35,008 bases of DNA. Source: Oscillospiraceae bacterium. Lineage in GTDB: Bacteria; Bacillota_A; Clostridia; Oscillospirales; CAG-272. A program made the position numbers and the translations under genes. The stretch is taken from assembly GCA_015063335.1 (NCBI GenBank), contig SVUH01000017.1, forward strand, positions 500-35,507, in the 5' to 3' direction. The notes under the pieces are model-generated. The model was given only the letters and a program-made list of their open reading frames with translations, was not told the DNA's origin and did no database searches. This document shows, piece after piece, positions 1 through 6,514 of this stretch (positions are counted from its first letter, which is position 1; each line of letters starts with the position of its first letter).

Positions 1-375
1 AACTTGAACGGCTTTTTTATATTCATTTTTGCACCCTCAAGGATATCTCACCCGTGAAGTTGCTACGCAACCCCGTGTTCAGAATCCTGCGTAAAACGCT
101 GTGCGTTTAACGCGGAAGGTGCACCATGAAACTTGAACGGCTTTTTTATATTCATTTTTGCACCCTCAAGGATATCTCACCCGTGAAGTTGCTACGCAAC
201 CCCGTGTTCAGAATCCTGCGTAAAACGCTGTGCGTTTAACGCGGAAGGTGCACCATAAAACTTGAACGGCTTTTTTATATTCATTTTTGCACCCTCAAGG
301 ATATCTCACCCGTGAAGTTGCACCGCAACTCCGGGTTCAGAATCCGGCGTACGCGCTATGCGCTTAACGTGGAAG
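1..375. repeat. Three tandem copies of a 129-bp structured repeat
   Basis: Copies begin at 1, 130 and 259 with an exact 129-nt period. The first two are almost identical; the third diverges after about 320 and fades out near 375. Each copy has a GTTGC-3 nt-GCAAC hairpin and a larger hairpin built on GCGT...ACGC arms around a TGT or TAT loop. Between copies the loop-closing arms change from ACGC/GCGT to GCGC/GCGC, a paired change that keeps the stem. The second copy has a possible 37-codon frame (126-239, TAA stop) behind GGAAGG; the third has ATA in place of that ATG. The minus strand also has a roughly 30-codon frame per unit, so neither frame is convincing. There are no unique spacers, so it is not CRISPR. 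The array may continue left of the window. Confidence 0.9.
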
Positions 376-417
376 ATTTAAATTTAATTAGTTATTTAAT
401 ATTTAGAGGAATTAAAG

Positions 418-1101
418 ATGGTTGATATTTCTGTTTGGATGAACGGCTTTTTGCAGGCACTTGAGAGTACTTTCGGTGAGCGGGTATGGTTTGTTGGCTT
501 GCAGGGGAGCTACGGACGCGGCGAGGCAACGGAAGATAGTGATATTGACGTTGTGGTAATATTTGACGAGATTTTTGCTTCTGATATTGAAACTTACAAT
601 TCTATGCTTGATACTTTACCGAACAGAGAATTGATTTGCGGTTTTGTTTCGGGAAAGGACGAGCTTTTGAGGTGGGAGCCGTCGGATCTGTTTCAGTTTT
701 ACTACGACACAAAGCCGATTATAGGAAGTCTTGACGAGTTATTACCCTTAATTACTGATGAGGCAATTGACCGCGCTATACAAATAGGTGTGTGCAATAT
801 TTATCACGGGTGTGTTCATAATATGCTGCATGAAAAGAGCCAAGATGTACTTAAGGGATTATATAAGTCCGCGTCTTTCGTGGTGCAGGCAATAGCTTTT
901 AAGCAAAAAGGAAAATATTTCAGTTCTCAAAGGGAGCTGCTTGAGGTAGTTGAGGCTAACGATAAAATTATAATAGATACTTTTTTGAAAATGAAAAGCG
1001 GTATGTTCGTTGATTTTCAAAAAGCGTCAGAGGCATTGTTTGCTTGGGCTAAAGAAACGATAAAAAATAATATATCGAATAGGGTTTATTATGGAATTTA
1101 A
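418..1101 (+). CDS. Nucleotidyltransferase-domain protein
   Basis: A 227-residue protein with the minimal nucleotidyltransferase signature of the DNA polymerase beta superfamily: GSYGRG at residues 30-35 followed by SDID at 41-44, whose two aspartates would bind the catalytic metal. Family members transfer a nucleotide from an NTP to a small molecule (aminoglycoside adenylyltransferases) or to a protein (MNT antitoxins). The C-terminal two thirds is probably a helical substrate domain that I cannot assign. AGAGGA lies 7 nt upstream of the ATG. The last 11 nt overlap the start of the XRE regulator, implying coupled translation. No strong promoter is visible between the repeat array and the gene. 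It could be an antibiotic nucleotidyltransferase, but nothing in the sequence fixes the substrate. Confidence 0.8.
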   Translation: MVDISVWMNGFLQALESTFGERVWFVGLQGSYGRGEATEDSDIDVVVIFDEIFASDIETYNSMLDTLPNRELICGFVSGKDELLRWEPSDLFQFYYDTKPIIGSLDELLPLITDEAIDRAIQIGVCNIYHGCVHNMLHEKSQDVLKGLYKSASFVVQAIAFKQKGKYFSSQRELLEVVEANDKIIIDTFLKMKSGMFVDFQKASEALFAWAKETIKNNISNRVYYGI

Positions 1102-1696
1102 TGAGAAGTTAAAGGAATTACGGCAGCAAAAGGGACTTACACAGGAAGAGCTTGCAAAGGCACTTTACGTTTCCAGAACGGCGATTTCCAAATGGGAATC
1201 GGGCAGGGGATATCCGAGCATTGACTCTATGAAGGCGATATCCAAATTCTTTGCGGTGTCGCTTGACGAGCTTCTGTCTCCCTGCGAGGTCTTGGAAATA
1301 GCCGAGGAGGACGGGAGACAAAAGGAAAAATATTTTCGTGACCTTGTGTTCGGACTTATTGATGTGAGCTTTTTGATGTTGCTTTTCTTACCGCTGTTTG
1401 CGGATAAGTCTGGTGGTGGGATCCGCGCGGTGTCCCTAATATCACTTGGTGGCATTCAGCCGTATTTAAAAATCGCATACGTAGCGTTTGTAATTACGGC
1501 GGCTGTACTTGGAATTCTCATTCTCGCGCTTCAGGGATGGCACTCATCGGTATGGGAAAAAAGCAAAATCGGAATTTCGCTTTTGATAAATACCGTAGCG
1601 GTATTGCTTTTTATCATAAGTTTGCAATCTTACGCTGCGGCATTTGCGTTTGCTTTGCTGATAATTAAAGCGTTTATGCTCATAAAGGGGAGATGA
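1091..1696 (+). CDS. XRE-family regulator with C-terminal membrane segments
   Basis: A 201-residue protein. Residues about 5-62 form a Cro/C1-type helix-turn-helix (LTQEELAKALYVSRTAISKWE is the recognition region). After a charged linker come about three to four hydrophobic segments between residues 87 and 200, so the DNA-binding head is probably tethered to the membrane. This architecture is common in Firmicutes and often senses envelope stress or a neighbouring membrane protein, but no ligand can be named. The start lies inside the end of the nucleotidyltransferase gene, with only a weak ribosome binding site (ATAGGG), consistent with translational coupling. It may regulate this pair or the PAP2 gene downstream, whose promoter carries an inverted repeat. 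Confidence 0.85.
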   Translation: MEFNEKLKELRQQKGLTQEELAKALYVSRTAISKWESGRGYPSIDSMKAISKFFAVSLDELLSPCEVLEIAEEDGRQKEKYFRDLVFGLIDVSFLMLLFLPLFADKSGGGIRAVSLISLGGIQPYLKIAYVAFVITAAVLGILILALQGWHSSVWEKSKIGISLLINTVAVLLFIISLQSYAAAFAFALLIIKAFMLIKGR

Positions 1697-1730
1697 CACG
1701 AAGCGTATCCCCTAGGTGACGCGCTTTCTC

Positions 1731-1759
1731 TTGCATTTTTATGTGTCTTCCTTTATAAT
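1731..1759 (+). promoter_or_regulatory. Sigma-A promoter of the PAP2 gene with overlapping inverted repeat
   Basis: TTGCAT (1731-1736), a 17-nt spacer, then TATAAT (1754-1759). An inverted repeat ATGCTTT-8 nt-AAAGCAT (1758-1779) starts on the end of the -10 box and covers the expected transcription start, a position suited to a repressor site. Confidence 0.7.
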
Positions 1760-1799
1760 GCTTTTATCAAATAAAGCATGAAAAAGGAAGGTAGAAAAA

Positions 1800-2444
1800 A
1801 TGAAAAAAACAGGTATAACATTATGTGCGGTAGGAAGCGGATTTCTTACCGCATTCGTTTTGTGGACGGTGCTTGTCCGCATTGTGGATGTAGCGGATAT
1901 CGGAGCGAAAGGAACGTCGGTGGGATTTTCGACGGTGAACGGCTTTATTCACGGACTGACGGGTGTGAATATGCTTTTATACACCGTTACGGATTGGCTT
2001 GGGCTCGTTCCCCTGGCGGTGTGCGTGGGGTTTGCCGCTCTTGGTCTTGTACAATTGATCAAAAGGAAAAGCCTTCTCGCGGTTGATAGAAGCATTTTAC
2101 TGCTTGGCGCGTTTTACACGGTGGTAATAATTATGTACGTTTTTTTTGAATTTGCGGTTGTAAATTATCGCCCTGTTTTGATTGACGGTCGCTTGGAAGC
2201 GTCGTACCCATCGTCAACTACTTTGCTCGTTACTTGCGTAATGCTGACGGCGATTATGCAGCTCTCTACACGTATAAAAAGCGTAACGCTCAAAAGATGC
2301 ATTACGCTTTTAATAGTTTTGTTTATTGTATTTATGGTTGTGGCCAGAGTTCTCTCGGGTGTGCATTGGTTTACCGATATTATCGGAGGAATTTTATTAA
2401 GCACGGGGCTTGTTGCGGCATATTACGGATTAAGCTCTCTTTGA
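1800..2444 (+). CDS. PAP2-like membrane phosphatase family protein
   Basis: A 214-residue integral membrane protein with about six hydrophobic segments. It resembles type-2 phosphatidic acid phosphatases, which dephosphorylate lipid phosphates such as undecaprenyl pyrophosphate. Motif 3 is well kept (ARVLSGVHWFTD, giving the R-H-D set) and motif 1 keeps RP in NYRPVL. Motif 2, usually PSGH, reads YPSSTT, so the usual histidine is absent, and the motif 1 lysine is not in its usual place. It may belong to a variant subfamily with altered chemistry or a non-catalytic role. An AAGGAAGG-like ribosome binding site precedes the ATG. The gene has its own promoter and its last 15 nt overlap the convergent AraC-type gene. 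Confidence 0.75.
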   Translation: MKKTGITLCAVGSGFLTAFVLWTVLVRIVDVADIGAKGTSVGFSTVNGFIHGLTGVNMLLYTVTDWLGLVPLAVCVGFAALGLVQLIKRKSLLAVDRSILLLGAFYTVVIIMYVFFEFAVVNYRPVLIDGRLEASYPSSTTLLVTCVMLTAIMQLSTRIKSVTLKRCITLLIVLFIVFMVVARVLSGVHWFTDIIGGILLSTGLVAAYYGLSSL

Positions 2445-3218
2445 CGTGCCCTTAGGAGACGTGCCGAGTATTTTTTTATACTGGCGGTAAAACGTCGAAT
2501 AGTTTTCATATTTGCATATTTTTGCCGCTTCCGTCGGTGTTACGCCACCGCAAATGAGCGATTCTGCGTAAAGCACGCGCTTCTTTTGAATATATTGCAT
2601 AAGGCTTATTCCAAGGTTCTTTTTGAAGGCGTGTACGATCCATGAGCGGCTCATGTAGAACTTCGTTGATAGACTTTCTGCTGTCAAAGGTTCCTCAGGG
2701 TGCGTGTCTATGTATTCGAGAATACTCTCAAGGGTGGCATCATTTCTTATTGGCTTGATGCTTTCTTCAGTCGGAAGATATTTTATAAATAACAAAATTT
2801 GAGGGAGCGCGCTTTTAAGATATGCTGACATGTCCTCTCTTGAGAAGCTCTTTTCGGCCGTTTTCCAATTTTTAAAAAAGCACGCTGCCAAGGAATCCTT
2901 GGGAATGGTGTATATCTCATTTGCGCTGATTACAAAATCCCTTAGATTTTCGGGTACGCATTCAAAAGGAAAATGTATTACGTATCTCTCGTAGACAGCA
3001 TTTGAAAGGGGAGAAAGATAGTGAAAACGTCTTGGCGGTATAAAGAGCAGATTTCCCATTTGCAGCTTGTAAACAGATCCTTCGATAATGTACTCTGCGT
3101 CTCCGCTTACAAAGTACAAAAGCTCGTAGCCGTTGTGCATATGTCGGTGGAAGGTATTGTTGTGCGTAACAGTTACTGTATGGTGAAAAGCAAAGCTTGT
3201 AGGGGTATATTCAGACAT
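2430..3218 (-). CDS. AraC-family transcriptional regulator with cupin sensor domain
   Basis: A 262-residue regulator. The N-terminal half (about residues 10-90) is a cupin barrel: HNNTFHRHMHNGYELLY and the GDAEYIIEG, LLFIPP strands are typical of the sugar-binding domain of AraC proteins. The C-terminal 100 residues contain two helix-turn-helix motifs, the second around TPTEAAKICKYENYSTFYRQYKK, which matches the AraC signature. It is transcribed divergently from the sugar isomerase/dehydrogenase genes at 3373-6478, so it is probably their local activator, responding to the sugar or a pathway intermediate. Its own promoter is visible at 3260-3288. The effector cannot be predicted. Confidence 0.9.
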   Translation of the reverse strand: MSEYTPTSFAFHHTVTVTHNNTFHRHMHNGYELLYFVSGDAEYIIEGSVYKLQMGNLLFIPPRRFHYLSPLSNAVYERYVIHFPFECVPENLRDFVISANEIYTIPKDSLAACFFKNWKTAEKSFSREDMSAYLKSALPQILLFIKYLPTEESIKPIRNDATLESILEYIDTHPEEPLTAESLSTKFYMSRSWIVHAFKKNLGISLMQYIQKKRVLYAESLICGGVTPTEAAKICKYENYSTFYRQYKKILGTSPKGTSKRA

Positions 3219-3259
3219 AAATTAATCCCTTTCCGTTCGGTTTTTTTCTATATGTAATA

Positions 3260-3288
3260 ATAGTACCACAAAAATGCCAAAAATGCAA
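3260..3288 (-). promoter_or_regulatory. Promoter of the AraC-type regulator
   Basis: On the minus strand TTGCAT (3283-3288) and TACTAT (3260-3265) are separated by 17 nt, about 40 nt upstream of the regulator's start codon. Confidence 0.6.
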
Positions 3289-3309
3289 TATCAAAAACAA
3301 ATTTTGCAA

Positions 3310-3356
3310 TTTAATTTCATATTTGCTAATGTTATAATATAGTTATATATAACTAT
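3310..3356 (+). promoter_or_regulatory. Sugar-operon promoter followed by an 18-bp perfect palindrome
   Basis: A perfect TATAAT lies at 3333-3338. The best -35 at 17-nt spacing is poor (TTTAAT, 3310-3315), as expected for an activator-dependent promoter. Immediately after the -10 box is the perfect palindrome ATAGTTATATATAACTAT (3339-3356), covering the transcription start. It could be an operator or, if transcribed, a weak AT-only hairpin in the 5' leader. Confidence 0.6.
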
Positions 3357-3372
3357 CACAAGGAGATAAAAA

Positions 3373-4224
3373 ATGATCAGATTAAGCGCATTTTCAGATG
3401 AAGCAGGCAAGGAGCTTTCATGCCAGATAGCGGCTCTTAAAAGAAATAATATTTCTCTTACAGAGCTTCGTTCGGTAAACAAAACGAACGTTAAGAAGCT
3501 TACTCTCGACGAGGCAAGAGAGATCGCAAAGGAGCTTAAGGCAAACGGTATAGCGCTCTCGGCACTCGGCTCTCCTATGGGTAAGGTGTCCATAGACGTT
3601 GATATTGAGGAGTACCTCAAGGAGGTAAGGCACATGTGTGAACTTGCCGTTATCTTTGAGACCGATCGCATAAGAATGTTCAGCTTCTTTGATGCTTACG
3701 AGCAGAAAGAGAAGGTTTTTGAATATTTGAGAGCAATGGTTGAGGTAGCAAAGGAGTACGGTGTTACGCTTTGCCATGAAAATGAAAAGAAGGTATACGG
3801 CGACGTTGCAGAAAGAGTTCTCGAGCTTAAGGAAAACGTTGAGGGACTCAAGTTTATTTACGATTTTGCAAACTATCTTCAGGTTGGAGAGCGTCCCGAG
3901 GACAATATGGATCTCCTCTATCCGATAACAGAGTACTTCCATATAAAGGACGTTATATACGAAACCGAGGAGCTCGTTCCCGCAGGCTACGGCGACGGAA
4001 AGATAGACGAGCTTATACGCAGACTTGACAGAGATACGATATTCACGATCGAGCCCCACCTCAAGATATTTGATGGATACGCTCAGATAGACGGTGAGAA
4101 GATGAATCACCGCTTCCATTTCGAGAGTGGCGAAGAAGCGTTTGACGCTGCGGTTGCCGCAATAAAGGAGCTTATACTCAAAAACGGATATAAAGAGGTT
4201 GAGGGCGGCTTCGAAAAGGTGTGA
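3373..4224 (+). CDS. Sugar phosphate isomerase/epimerase (xylose-isomerase-like TIM barrel)
   Basis: A 283-residue protein of the AP-endonuclease-2/xylose-isomerase-like TIM-barrel family, which includes IolE, IolI and hydroxypyruvate isomerases. Visible elements are the first strand MIRLSAFSDEAG, the metal-ligand region LCHENEKK, the YDFANYLQVGE strand, FHIKDVIY with a His-Lys-Asp set, and the late TIEPHL glutamate/histidine. These acidic and His residues normally bind a divalent metal for ketose/aldose or epimer interconversion. AAGGAG precedes the ATG. It heads an operon with two Gfo/Idh/MocA dehydrogenases, a pairing typical of inositol, keto-inositol or rare-sugar breakdown. The exact substrate is unknown. 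The frame stays open for 26 codons after its TGA stop (see 4225-4305). Confidence 0.85.
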   Translation: MIRLSAFSDEAGKELSCQIAALKRNNISLTELRSVNKTNVKKLTLDEAREIAKELKANGIALSALGSPMGKVSIDVDIEEYLKEVRHMCELAVIFETDRIRMFSFFDAYEQKEKVFEYLRAMVEVAKEYGVTLCHENEKKVYGDVAERVLELKENVEGLKFIYDFANYLQVGERPEDNMDLLYPITEYFHIKDVIYETEELVPAGYGDGKIDELIRRLDRDTIFTIEPHLKIFDGYAQIDGEKMNHRFHFESGEEAFDAAVAAIKELILKNGYKEVEGGFEKV

Positions 4225-4305
4225 AAGTATGACAGTGCCTCGAAGCTTCCCGATCCTCTCGTTCAGGTAGCGAGAAGCATTAAATACATAACTGAAAAAT
4301 TATAA
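4225..4305 (+). other. In-frame coding-like tail after the isomerase stop codon
   Basis: Directly after the TGA at 4222-4224, the same frame continues through 26 sense codons to TAA at 4303-4305. It encodes a protein-like stretch including ASKLPDPLVQVARSIKYI, with codon use like the neighbours. It has no start codon or ribosome binding site of its own. It may be the 3' remnant of a deleted gene or a C-terminal extension cut off by a stop mutation. TGA is used as an ordinary stop elsewhere here (the AhpC gene, for example), so a changed genetic code is unlikely. Confidence 0.4.
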
Positions 4306-4318
4306 TAGGAGAATTAAA

Positions 4319-5500
4319 ATGGAAATTGTAAGATACGGTATAATCGGTCTTGGAAATCAGGGTTCATCTTATGCCCGCAACATATTCGAAACAGGCAGAG
4401 ACGGTAGTGTTGTTGATGCTGTGCTTTCTGCAGTATGCGATATCAACCCCGCAAAGATAGAAAGCTTCAAAAAGAAAACGACTCGTGAGGATCTCGTATA
4501 TTTTTCCGATTATAAGGAAATGCTTGACAGCGGACTTTGCGATGCTGTTTTGGTTGAAACACCTCACTATCAGCACCCTGAGATCGTAATTGAGTGCTTG
4601 AAGAGAGGAATGCACGTTATCTGCGAAAAGCCTGCGGGCGTTTATACTAAGCAGGTAAAGGAAATGAATGAGGCTGCAAAGGACAGCAAGTCCTTGTTTG
4701 CGCTTATGTTCAATCAGAGAACCAACTGCGTTTACCGTAAAATGAAAGAGATAATCGCAGAGGGCGGTATTGGTGAGCTTCAGAGAGTAAACTGGATCAT
4801 AACCGACTGGTTCAGAACACAGAAATACTATGACAGCGGAAGCTGGAGAGCAACTTGGGCTGGTGAGGGCGGCGGTGTCCTCATTAATCAGTGCCCTCAC
4901 CAGATAGACCTTGTTCAGTGGGTAGTTGGTGAAATGCCCGTATCCGTAACGGGATTCTGCCAGTACGGAAAGTGGCACGACATTGAGGTTGAGGACGAGG
5001 TTACTGCGTTCTTTAAGTACAAGAACGGTGCAACCGGTGTATTTATAACTACTACCGGAGAAGCTCCCGGAACTAACAGACTCGAAATTTCGGGTACAAA
5101 GGGTAAGCTTTTGTCCGAGGGTGGAAAGACTTTGACTTGGTATAAGAATGATGTTGACAGTCAGGAACACTCTAAGACCAGCGCGGAAGGCTTCAAGAAG
5201 CCTGCTATGGAAATTATTGAAGTTGAAACTGACGGTAAGAACCCTCAGCACGCAGGCATTATAAACAACTTTACCGCAGCAATTCTCGGCAAAGAGCCTC
5301 TGTTCGTTGACGGTAAGGACGGTATCAACGGTGTTGAGCTTATGAACGCTATCGAGCTTTCGGGCTGGAACAACGCAGAGGAAATTATTCTCCCTATAGA
5401 TGAGGATAGATATCTCCGCGAGCTTAATGCGCACAGAGCTGTATCTAAAATAAAGACCACGGAGGATGCCGAGGCGGCAAATACCTCAGGTACTTACTAA
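4319..5500 (+). CDS. Gfo/Idh/MocA-family oxidoreductase (first copy)
   Basis: A 393-residue NAD(P)-dependent dehydrogenase. The N-terminal Rossmann fold has YGIIGLGNQGSSYARN (GxGxxG), and the family signature CEKPAG, with its catalytic-site lysine, lies near residue 105. The C-terminal alpha/beta domain contains GGGVLINQCPHQIDLVQW, the usual substrate-binding His region. Such enzymes oxidise sugar or inositol hydroxyls to ketones, or act in the reverse direction. TAGGAGA precedes the ATG. It sits 94 nt after the isomerase gene and 18 nt before a second family member, so all three probably handle one carbohydrate. At 393 residues it is longer than the second copy, with a C-terminal extension of about 30 residues. 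Confidence 0.9.
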   Translation: MEIVRYGIIGLGNQGSSYARNIFETGRDGSVVDAVLSAVCDINPAKIESFKKKTTREDLVYFSDYKEMLDSGLCDAVLVETPHYQHPEIVIECLKRGMHVICEKPAGVYTKQVKEMNEAAKDSKSLFALMFNQRTNCVYRKMKEIIAEGGIGELQRVNWIITDWFRTQKYYDSGSWRATWAGEGGGVLINQCPHQIDLVQWVVGEMPVSVTGFCQYGKWHDIEVEDEVTAFFKYKNGATGVFITTTGEAPGTNRLEISGTKGKLLSEGGKTLTWYKNDVDSQEHSKTSAEGFKKPAMEIIEVETDGKNPQHAGIINNFTAAILGKEPLFVDGKDGINGVELMNAIELSGWNNAEEIILPIDEDRYLRELNAHRAVSKIKTTEDAEAANTSGTY

Positions 5501-5518
5501 TACCCCAAAGGAGAGATT

Positions 5519-6478
5519 ATGAGATCGGCAGTTGTAGGATACGGAGTTATAGGCAGGCATCACGCCAAGCTGCTTTCCGCTATGGGACATCTTTGTGCTG
5601 TGTGTGATATCAACAGCGCGGTGCTCGCAGAACTTGACGGTGTGGCGCTTTACAGTGATTACACAGAAATGCTTGAGAGTGAAAAGCTTGATGCGGTTCA
5701 TATTTGTACCCCCCACTATCTTCACGCCGATATGATTATCGCAGCGCTTGAGAGGGGCATACACGTTCTGTGTGAAAAGCCGCTGTGTATTCGCGAGGAA
5801 GATATTGACCGAATACTTGAGGCTGAAAAAAGCTCCTCTGCGGTGCTGGGAGTATGTCATCAGAACAGATACAATCCCGCTAACCTTTACGTAAAGGAAT
5901 ACTTGAAGGACAAGGAGCTGCTGGGCGGAGCAGGACAGGTGTCGTGGCGACGTGATGCGGAATACTACCGTTCGGGTGTTTGGCGCGGAAGATGGGACAG
6001 CGAGGGCGGAGGAGTGCTTATAAACCAAGCGCTTCACACTCTTGATCTTATGATATGGTTCTGCGGTATGCCCGACAGTATCTCGGCAAGTATTTCAAAC
6101 CTTACGCTTGACGGTGTTATCGAGGTTGAGGATACTGCCGCTATATGCGCGAGAGGAGAGCACGGCTTCAATTTTTACGCTTCAAACGGAAGCTCAGTGG
6201 ATCTGCCTGTTGAGATAACACTTAAGGTGGACGGCGACTCTATAAAGATCATGCCAAAATATGCAGTCGTCGGAGGGGAGATCCTGAAATTCGAAAATAC
6301 TGCTCCCAAGGGAATTAAGGCGTGCTACGGCAGCGGTCATGGAGCCCTCTTGGCAGACTTTTACGATTGCGTTATGACGGGACGTAAATTCGAGATCGAC
6401 GGCAGAGAGGCATCTAAGGTCATAAAGGTGATCCTTGCTGCGTATAAGAGTGGCGGCAAGTTTTTAGATATTAAATAA
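5519..6478 (+). CDS. Gfo/Idh/MocA-family oxidoreductase (second copy)
   Basis: A 319-residue paralogue of the preceding gene. It has GYGVIGRHHAKLL near the N terminus (GxGxxG with R/H after it), CEKPLCIREEDI for the EKP signature, and GGGVLINQALHTLDLMIWF for the C-terminal His/Asp substrate region. AAAGGAGAG precedes the ATG. The two dehydrogenases share the SGxWRxxWxxEGGGVLINQ segment but differ elsewhere, so they probably act on different steps, for example an oxidation and a later reduction around a keto intermediate, as in other two-dehydrogenase sugar epimerisation pathways (inference). A strong hairpin terminator follows the stop directly. Confidence 0.9.
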   Translation: MRSAVVGYGVIGRHHAKLLSAMGHLCAVCDINSAVLAELDGVALYSDYTEMLESEKLDAVHICTPHYLHADMIIAALERGIHVLCEKPLCIREEDIDRILEAEKSSSAVLGVCHQNRYNPANLYVKEYLKDKELLGGAGQVSWRRDAEYYRSGVWRGRWDSEGGGVLINQALHTLDLMIWFCGMPDSISASISNLTLDGVIEVEDTAAICARGEHGFNFYASNGSSVDLPVEITLKVDGDSIKIMPKYAVVGGEILKFENTAPKGIKACYGSGHGALLADFYDCVMTGRKFEIDGREASKVIKVILAAYKSGGKFLDIK

Positions 6479-6479
6479 T

Positions 6480-6513
6480 AAAAAGTGCTGTGTTTTATAA
6501 CACAGCACTTTTT
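6480..6513. terminator. Bidirectional intrinsic terminator
   Basis: A 13-bp stem (6480-6492 with 6501-6513) around an 8-nt loop, flanked by an A-run and a T-run. It sits between convergent genes and can end the sugar operon on the plus strand and the MATE/aryl-acid operon on the minus strand. Confidence 0.9.
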
Positions 6514-6514
6514 A

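Noticed and set aside
1..375. Possible CRISPR array.
   Set aside because: The repeat units are contiguous at 129 nt with no variable spacers and no cas genes nearby.
305..375. tRNA-like T-arm (CCGGG-TTCAGAA-TCCGG) in the third tandem repeat.
   Set aside because: The loop lacks the invariant A58, copies one and two cannot form the stem, and no other tRNA arms are present.
4364..5434. A 356-codon open frame on the minus strand opposite the first Gfo/Idh/MocA gene.
   Set aside because: It is a shadow of the plus-strand gene: no family motifs, Cys/Leu/Val-rich random composition, no ribosome binding site. The plus-strand frame has clear Rossmann and EKP motifs.
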